Below the pieces are notes generated by a model. That model was not told the DNA's origin. It saw only the letters and a list, made by a program, of their open reading frames with translations, and ran no database searches. Of a DNA stretch of 12,334 bases, positions 8,623 through 12,334 are shown one piece after another; the stretch's first letter is position 1, and each line of letters starts with the position of its first letter. The stretch is from Stephanodiscus triporus. Taxonomy: Eukaryota > Bacillariophyta > Thalassiosirophyceae > Thalassiosirales > Thalassiosiraceae. The position numbers and the translations under genes are program-made. The stretch is taken from assembly GCA_036939755.1 (NCBI GenBank), contig JALLAZ010000748.1:1-12334 (forward strand). Reading direction: 5' to 3'.

Positions 8623-9322
8623 CGATGGGCGCTTTTTTTTTCGCCTGCTATCTTTGCCGATTTGTCGCGGAATCGAATTCCCTTTCGCCTATTTTTCCGC
8701 TCGCCCTCGCCGTTCTCCCGAATCCAACACAAGCGTCGAAGAAGTGTCGTCATCGAGATGTCGGGACCTGTGTGGATATTATGTCCGGCCGGCTTCAAGT
8801 GCCAGGATTTGCCACGTGGAAGTGGAAGGGAACGACTTCCCGCTTTGGCGGGCAGTCCGACCGGCGTTGAAACTTATCTACCTCTAGGTAGATGTACGAT
8901 AGCCGTAAAGTCGAATGAGGCACATCGAGGCGCATAATATGACGCACGCCGGCAGCTAACGCAAGGTGAGACGACGGAGATGCCGAATCCGTCATCGGTG
9001 GTGACGTCGACGGCGTCGGCGTTGGCGACTGCGCTGAATAAATTTCATATGATCTCGGTCAGCGGCGTTGCGCGACGCGGGCCACTCGCGAGTTCTCTAC
9101 TTGGACCGACGCGCCCGTCGCCCATGCCACAATATTATGCTCGTCCTGCCCGAAAAACGTGGGTGCTGGGCTCAGCTGCCACACATCATTGTCCGATGTC
9201 TTTCTTAAAAGGGCCGATCAACGGCGGCGAGGAGCAGGTCTTTTCTTCTTTCCCATCATGAATTTAAAAACGCCGCACGCCGCACTGCTGCCCGTCCCGA
9301 AACTGGGCACCTGCTCACCGAC
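8623..9322. promoter_or_regulatory. Divergent promoter region between plastid-like gene and carrier gene
   Basis: Seven hundred bases separate the two start codons, transcribed outward. No convincing gene lies within; the frames at 8662-8937 and 8980-9261 are low-information. Visible structures are a T9 run at 8633-8641, an inverted repeat CCCGC-TTTG-GCGGG (8839-8852) whose right part reads TTTGGCGGG, like an E2F site, and a perfect 8-bp inverted repeat ATCTACCT/AGGTAGAT (8876-8893). Core promoter elements are not recognisable. Confidence 0.5.
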
Positions 9323-10447
9323 ATGCCATCTCGCACGTCGTTTGCGTTCGCTGTCTGCCTCCTGGCGGCATCGTTGGACTGTGTTTGCGTTCGCGCGTGG
9401 ACGTCATTGCCAAGCATACTCTATCTGACTGAAAGGAATTTACGTCATTTTTCCCACCCGCCGATAATCTCGGAAAGGAACGCGACGCGAACGACGGACA
9501 TTCACGTCGCCTTGGCCATACGCGGCTCGCCCTCCTCCATCATGGCGCCGAAGGACAAATCGTCGTCGGGGGGTATCGAGAAGGCGGCGCGAGCGGTACG
9601 CGACGGCCTCGCCGCCTCGATGGCGTCGATCGTGTCGGTCTTCCTCCTCATGTGGCTGCGCACGAGCATGAGCTATCAGCACGTCAAGGGCGTGACGATG
9701 TCGGTGGCCATCCGACAGCTGTACGAGGACGGCGGCGTCGGGCGGTTCTACCGCGGCCTGATCCCGGCGTTGATCATGATGCCTCTCTCCAGATTCGGGG
9801 ACATCTTCAGCAATCGAGTGGCTAATGAATTCGGGCCGGAGTGGCTCCCCGCGGCGGCCGTCACCATGTTCGCGTCGTCCCTCGCGGCCGGGTGGAGGAT
9901 ACTGATATCCCCCGCCGACACGATCAAGACGATGATGCAGGTACACGGAGCCAGCGGAATGTCGCATCTGCGCGCCAAGATCTCGAAGTCCGGATTCTCG
10001 GCTCTCTTCGAGGGGGCCGTCGGCGCTTCCGTGGCCACCTGGATGGGCCACTATCCCTGGTTCGTCACGCACAACTTCCTCGAGGGGTACTGCGTTCGCA
10101 ATCGCATCCTGGACGCGCACTTGAAGGTCCAGAAGTCCATGAGGAAGAACGTCCGTCGGGCGCTCACGGGTCTAGCGTCATCGCTCGTTTCTGACGTGTG
10201 CTCCAACGCGATTCGCGTCCTCAAGACCTACAAGCAGACGTCTTTGGAACCCATAGGGTACGTGGAGGCTGCGGCGAGGATCATCGATCAGGACGGACTT
10301 ACCGGATTTTTGTTCCGGGGCTTGTCGAGCAAGTTGGCTGCGAACGCCCTCAACGCGATAATTTTCACCGTGGTATGGAAGGCGATTTCCGAGAGGCTGG
10401 CGAAGAGGCAGGATGCCTCGGAGGGGGCGAAGGAACATTCCCACTAG
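9323..10447 (+). CDS. Mitochondrial-carrier-family (SLC25-type) transporter with N-terminal extension
   Basis: A 374-residue intronless protein. From Met74 to the end it has 301 residues, the usual length of a three-repeat carrier. Repeat 2 keeps the family signature SPADTIKTMMQ (196-206, PxDxxKxxxQ pattern) and FEGAVGASVATW. Repeat 1 shows RFYRGLIPAL (141-150) but its PxD motif is degenerate (LLMWLRTSMSYQ). Repeat 3 shows NAIRVLKTYKQ (295-305) and FRGLSSKLAANALNAIIFTVVWK (331-353), without the expected Pro and Asp. The substrate cannot be told. The first 73 residues look like a signal peptide (hydrophobic 6-24) with predicted cleavage before Trp26 (VRA|WTSLP), which suits a diatom plastid presequence with an aromatic +1. 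If translation starts at Met74, it would be a standard mitochondrial carrier. Confidence 0.85.
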   Translation: MPSRTSFAFAVCLLAASLDCVCVRAWTSLPSILYLTERNLRHFSHPPIISERNATRTTDIHVALAIRGSPSSIMAPKDKSSSGGIEKAARAVRDGLAASMASIVSVFLLMWLRTSMSYQHVKGVTMSVAIRQLYEDGGVGRFYRGLIPALIMMPLSRFGDIFSNRVANEFGPEWLPAAAVTMFASSLAAGWRILISPADTIKTMMQVHGASGMSHLRAKISKSGFSALFEGAVGASVATWMGHYPWFVTHNFLEGYCVRNRILDAHLKVQKSMRKNVRRALTGLASSLVSDVCSNAIRVLKTYKQTSLEPIGYVEAAARIIDQDGLTGFLFRGLSSKLAANALNAIIFTVVWKAISERLAKRQDASEGAKEHSH

Positions 10448-10727
10448 ACGCGGTGATGAAAAGCAGCTGGGAATGCTTCTCAAAAAGTAACACCGGACTC
10501 GTACTTACCACACTATCAGTCGAATGAACTCACGATGTGCGATCCGACGACGAGCGATTCTATTGCAGTCTATTAGTTCTGTACTCAAACGATTAGAGCT
10601 CTAACATTTTCCACATATCTATTGCTGCATGTGTTAGCCGTAGAAAGCGCCTCGAATTTAGGGGATGTTAATCGAGATCAAGTGTACAGTAATTCAAGAG
10701 GCAGTAATGCATATACATTCTTTGGTA

Positions 10728-11102
10728 TCACAACAAATTCAAATACTGCTGATCCTCTTCGTCGTGGAAACTTAGGTCGCTCGCATCCGGGTCTCCGACA
10801 GTCATCAGGGTGTAAATCACGCTGCCGTCGTGTTGATGACCGCATCGGACCACTCGTTGGTTCGCCCAGAATCCCATCCGCTTGCGAACAGCCTCCTCGG
10901 GTATTTCGGTCTTGACCGATAATGCACTGGAAGTCCACGGGCTCCTGTCCTCGAAGTGAGCGAGGAGGGTCGCGTGGGCAGGAGTGCACGACACCTCCTT
11001 CACGCGGGATTTGACATTTCCCTCCTCGTCCTCATCGTACACCTAGACTTCCAATTCCATCGAGCCCAATTGCTTCCGAGAAGCCAGTTTCACGGCTCTA
11101 GG
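10728..11102 (-). pseudogene. APC2 (anaphase-promoting complex subunit 2) C-terminal fragment with in-frame stop
   Basis: APC2 is the cullin-like scaffold of the anaphase-promoting complex. The open part (11042-10728) reads like its C-terminal winged-helix region: CTPAHATLLAHFEDRSPWTS, then IPEEAVRKRMGFWANQRVVR and IYTLMTV. The same frame continues upstream with RKQLGSMELEV, which also matches the segment just before that domain, but a TAG at 11045-11043 interrupts it and a TAA lies at 11105-11103. No upstream cullin part and no downstream C-terminal extension are seen nearby, so this is a broken piece rather than a gene. An intron ending at the TAG (acceptor TCTAG) is the alternative; it would leave the upstream match to chance. 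Confidence 0.6.
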
Positions 11103-11648
11103 TTAGCTCTAGAGGATTGGAATGCAATAAGCAGTATGGGTTAATGAGTGTCAGATCATTATCTGAAATCGGACAACGGAATGCAGATTGCAACAACTAA
11201 GATTCATTACTTTATTACTGCATCCTCTGTGATCACTCTGCAGGGCGTCATGAGGGTGTAATGGCAGAGCGTGACAAGGTCAAGAATGTGTTAGGTATTA
11301 CATACCCAGTTCCTGAATGCTGACAAGTAAGGGACAACCTGACCTACACTTCCTCCATTTTGTCTGTTAGCGATAGCATTTCTTCGTATCCTTCGCAAGC
11401 AATGGCATTTCTTCATGTCCTCCAGCTTCGAGGTGCGCGAGCTGGTGTTCCACGTGCGTGAGCTTGTGTTCCACCCTTGCCATCGCTGTCATCATGCCAT
11501 CAACCTTCCGATGAGGATTGTGAGTAGTTGTCCGTGGTCCACCACCGCAGCCACCGTCGCCACCCTTGCTTCTAAGAGAATGGCCAGTGTCATTCTAGAA
11601 AAGCGCATCCGATATTATGGATAAAGCGTTACTTAACATACCTCCTTG
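11103..11648. other. Region between gene fragments; no supported gene
   Basis: No clear gene. On the minus strand a 42-residue frame (ATG 11495 to TAA 11367) reads VEHKLTHVEHQLAHLEAGG, a His/Leu heptad pattern that looks coiled-coil-like. It is encoded by a 21-bp duplication (11433-11474). The rest is AT-rich with many stops. Confidence 0.45.
11433..11474 (+). repeat. Tandem pair of a 21-bp unit
   Basis: Two adjacent copies (11433-11453 and 11454-11474) differ at two positions (GTGCGCGAGCTGG against GTGCGTGAGCTTG, then TGTTCCAC in both). On the minus strand each copy encodes seven residues, VEHQLAH and VEHKLTH. Confidence 0.85.
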
Positions 11649-11811
11649 TTACTCTTTCTGGAAAATAAAGAACTGAAGGGCGCGCGTTGTAAGTAGTATC
11701 AGACCACCTAGCACATGTTTGAATACGTCGTACAGCAAGAACTGCCCAGCAATTATACATCCAGCCCACACAGATCTACCTGCCATCCCTGCCATATTCT
11801 TGCTCCGCGTG
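11649..11811 (-). other. Carrier-like hydrophobic C-terminal piece
   Basis: Downstream of the SLU7-like part, the same frame ends with a hydrophobic stretch ([19 protein letters not shown], then [21 protein letters not shown] and TAA at 11649-11651). GQFxxYDxxK resembles the end of the sixth helix of mitochondrial carrier proteins. This is unlike any part of SLU7. It may be a fragment of a second gene fused by rearrangement. The resemblance is short and uncertain. Confidence 0.3.
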
Positions 11812-12334
11812 TGACACGCCGAACCTGGTCGCTCACTCTTCTGGGGTTTTCTTCGGCGAGATCGCGTCGCCACCGCCGTAGCTGTCCGACCACACGATGG
11901 GGCGGAGGAGGATCTTCCCCCTCCCTCGCGGCGTCCGCCGCCCGACGGAGCGTCGAGGTACTCCTCGCCGCCGTATTGATCCAACATCGCTTTCCTCTTC
12001 GTCTCCCTCATGTCCATCCCCCTCGACTCGACCTTCCTCCTCATCGGCTCTGCCCTGCTCGGGTCGGCCTGCACGTGCACCGCGCCCTGGATCCCGAGCT
12101 TCTTCTCTGCGTCCCACGCGAACAATTTCGTCTCGGTGAGTCCAACGGCGTCCCCGCTTATCCTGGCGAAGTTGTCCCCCAAGAAGCTGCGCGGCGATGC
12201 GCGAGGGCCGACGACGTCGTCCCCGCCCCCGCCGCCGCCGCCGCCGCCGTCCCCTCCCCGGCGTCGTACGGATTGTCGCGCATGTATCGAGACTTCGGAT
12301 CGTAATACGCGCTGTTGGGGTCGAGGTTGCGTAG
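11649..12334 (-). CDS. SLU7-like pre-mRNA splicing factor, partial, with aberrant C-terminus
   Basis: SLU7 acts in the second step of splicing and 3' splice-site choice. The visible part matches its central region: [18 protein letters not shown] at the window edge, then [43 protein letters not shown] and [13 protein letters not shown]. The 5' part lies beyond the window. The frame at the edge differs from the main frame. An 83-bp intron (donor GTACGA at 12269, acceptor CGCGCAG ending at 12187) joins them in phase as NP|FLGDNF; an indel in the GGC repeat is the alternative. After LDAP the family's usual continuation (acidic KYEEDV and NHTSVWGSYW-type motifs) is absent. Instead come Gly/Arg/Ser-rich residues and an unrelated hydrophobic tail to TAA at 11649. 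The piece is therefore either a truncated gene copy or a rearranged fragment. Confidence 0.68.
   Translation of the reverse strand, partial: TQPRPQQRVLRSEVSIHARQSVRRRGGDGGGGGGGGGDDVVGPRASPRSFLGDNFARISGDAVGLTETKLFAWDAEKKLGIQGAVHVQADPSRAEPMRRKVESRGMDMRETKRKAMLDQYGGEEYLDAPSGGGRREGGGRSSSAPSCGRTATAVATRSRRRKPQKSERPGSACHTRSKNMAGMAGRSVWAGCIIAGQFLLYDVFKHVLGGLILLTTRALQFFIFQKE
12187..12269 (-). other. Probable intron of the SLU7-like gene (83 bp)
   Basis: Minus-strand donor GTACGACG and acceptor GCCGCGCAG delimit 83 bp containing a GGC repeat. The phase is right: CC + C gives Pro, and the frame moves into FLGDNF. There is no clear pyrimidine tract, so an indel in the repeat remains possible. Confidence 0.5.

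Noticed and set aside
8980..9261. 93-residue frame in the divergent promoter region
   Set aside because: No recognisable motif, and it would lie inside the shared upstream region of two better-supported genes.
10801..11261. A 15-base near-repeat (14 of 15 identical) at 10801-10815 and 11247-11261, both reading YTLMT on the minus strand
   Set aside because: Tempting as a second APC2 piece, but the flanks do not match and a few such near-matches are expected by chance in a window this size.
1..12334. CRISPR arrays, rRNA, tRNA, or bacterial-type operons
   Set aside because: No regularly spaced direct repeats, no cloverleaf or rRNA core seen by eye, and gene structure is eukaryotic.

Overview
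The window looks like nuclear DNA of a photosynthetic stramenopile, most likely a diatom. The evidence is short GT-AG introns (about 83-200 bp), mostly intronless genes in head-to-head and tail-to-tail order, a plastid-import style N-terminus (ASFAP) on one protein, a secreted Ser/Pro-Glu-Asn repeat protein typical of diatom extracellular proteins, and eukaryotic cell-cycle and splicing factors (APC2, SLU7). No database search was possible, so family names rest on motifs read by eye.

Left part (1-5258): an intergenic stretch carries a cluster of a 7-bp motif. A three-exon plus-strand gene (420-3299) then encodes a large beta-propeller-like protein with an N-terminal hydrophobic segment. Its first exon is broken by a G17-T-G22 homopolymer that shifts the reading frame. 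Facing it tail to tail, at 3462-5258 on the minus strand, is an intronless EngB/YihA-type ribosome-assembly GTPase with all five G motifs. It carries a long N-terminal extension and low-complexity insertions.

Middle part (5259-9322): about 1 kb without a convincing gene is followed by an AT-richer plus-strand gene (6307-7254) for a secreted protein with seven 24-bp coding repeats (PSESPSEN) and a Lys/Ser-rich tail. A TCTCC-type microsatellite follows. Next comes a two-exon minus-strand gene (7842-8622) for a small single-pass membrane protein with a diatom-like plastid presequence. Its 5' end faces, across about 700 bp, a plus-strand mitochondrial-carrier-family gene (9323-10447). The carrier's extra N-terminus looks like a signal peptide followed by Trp at +1, so this divergent pair could be two plastid proteins sharing one promoter region.

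Right part (10448-12334): a set of gene pieces, all on the minus strand. There is an APC2 C-terminal fragment with an in-frame TAG. There is a short carrier-like hydrophobic tail. There is also an SLU7-like coding region, entering from beyond the window edge, whose C-terminal half is missing and replaced by unrelated residues. This end looks like decayed or rearranged gene fragments rather than ordinary genes, and it is the least expected part of the window.
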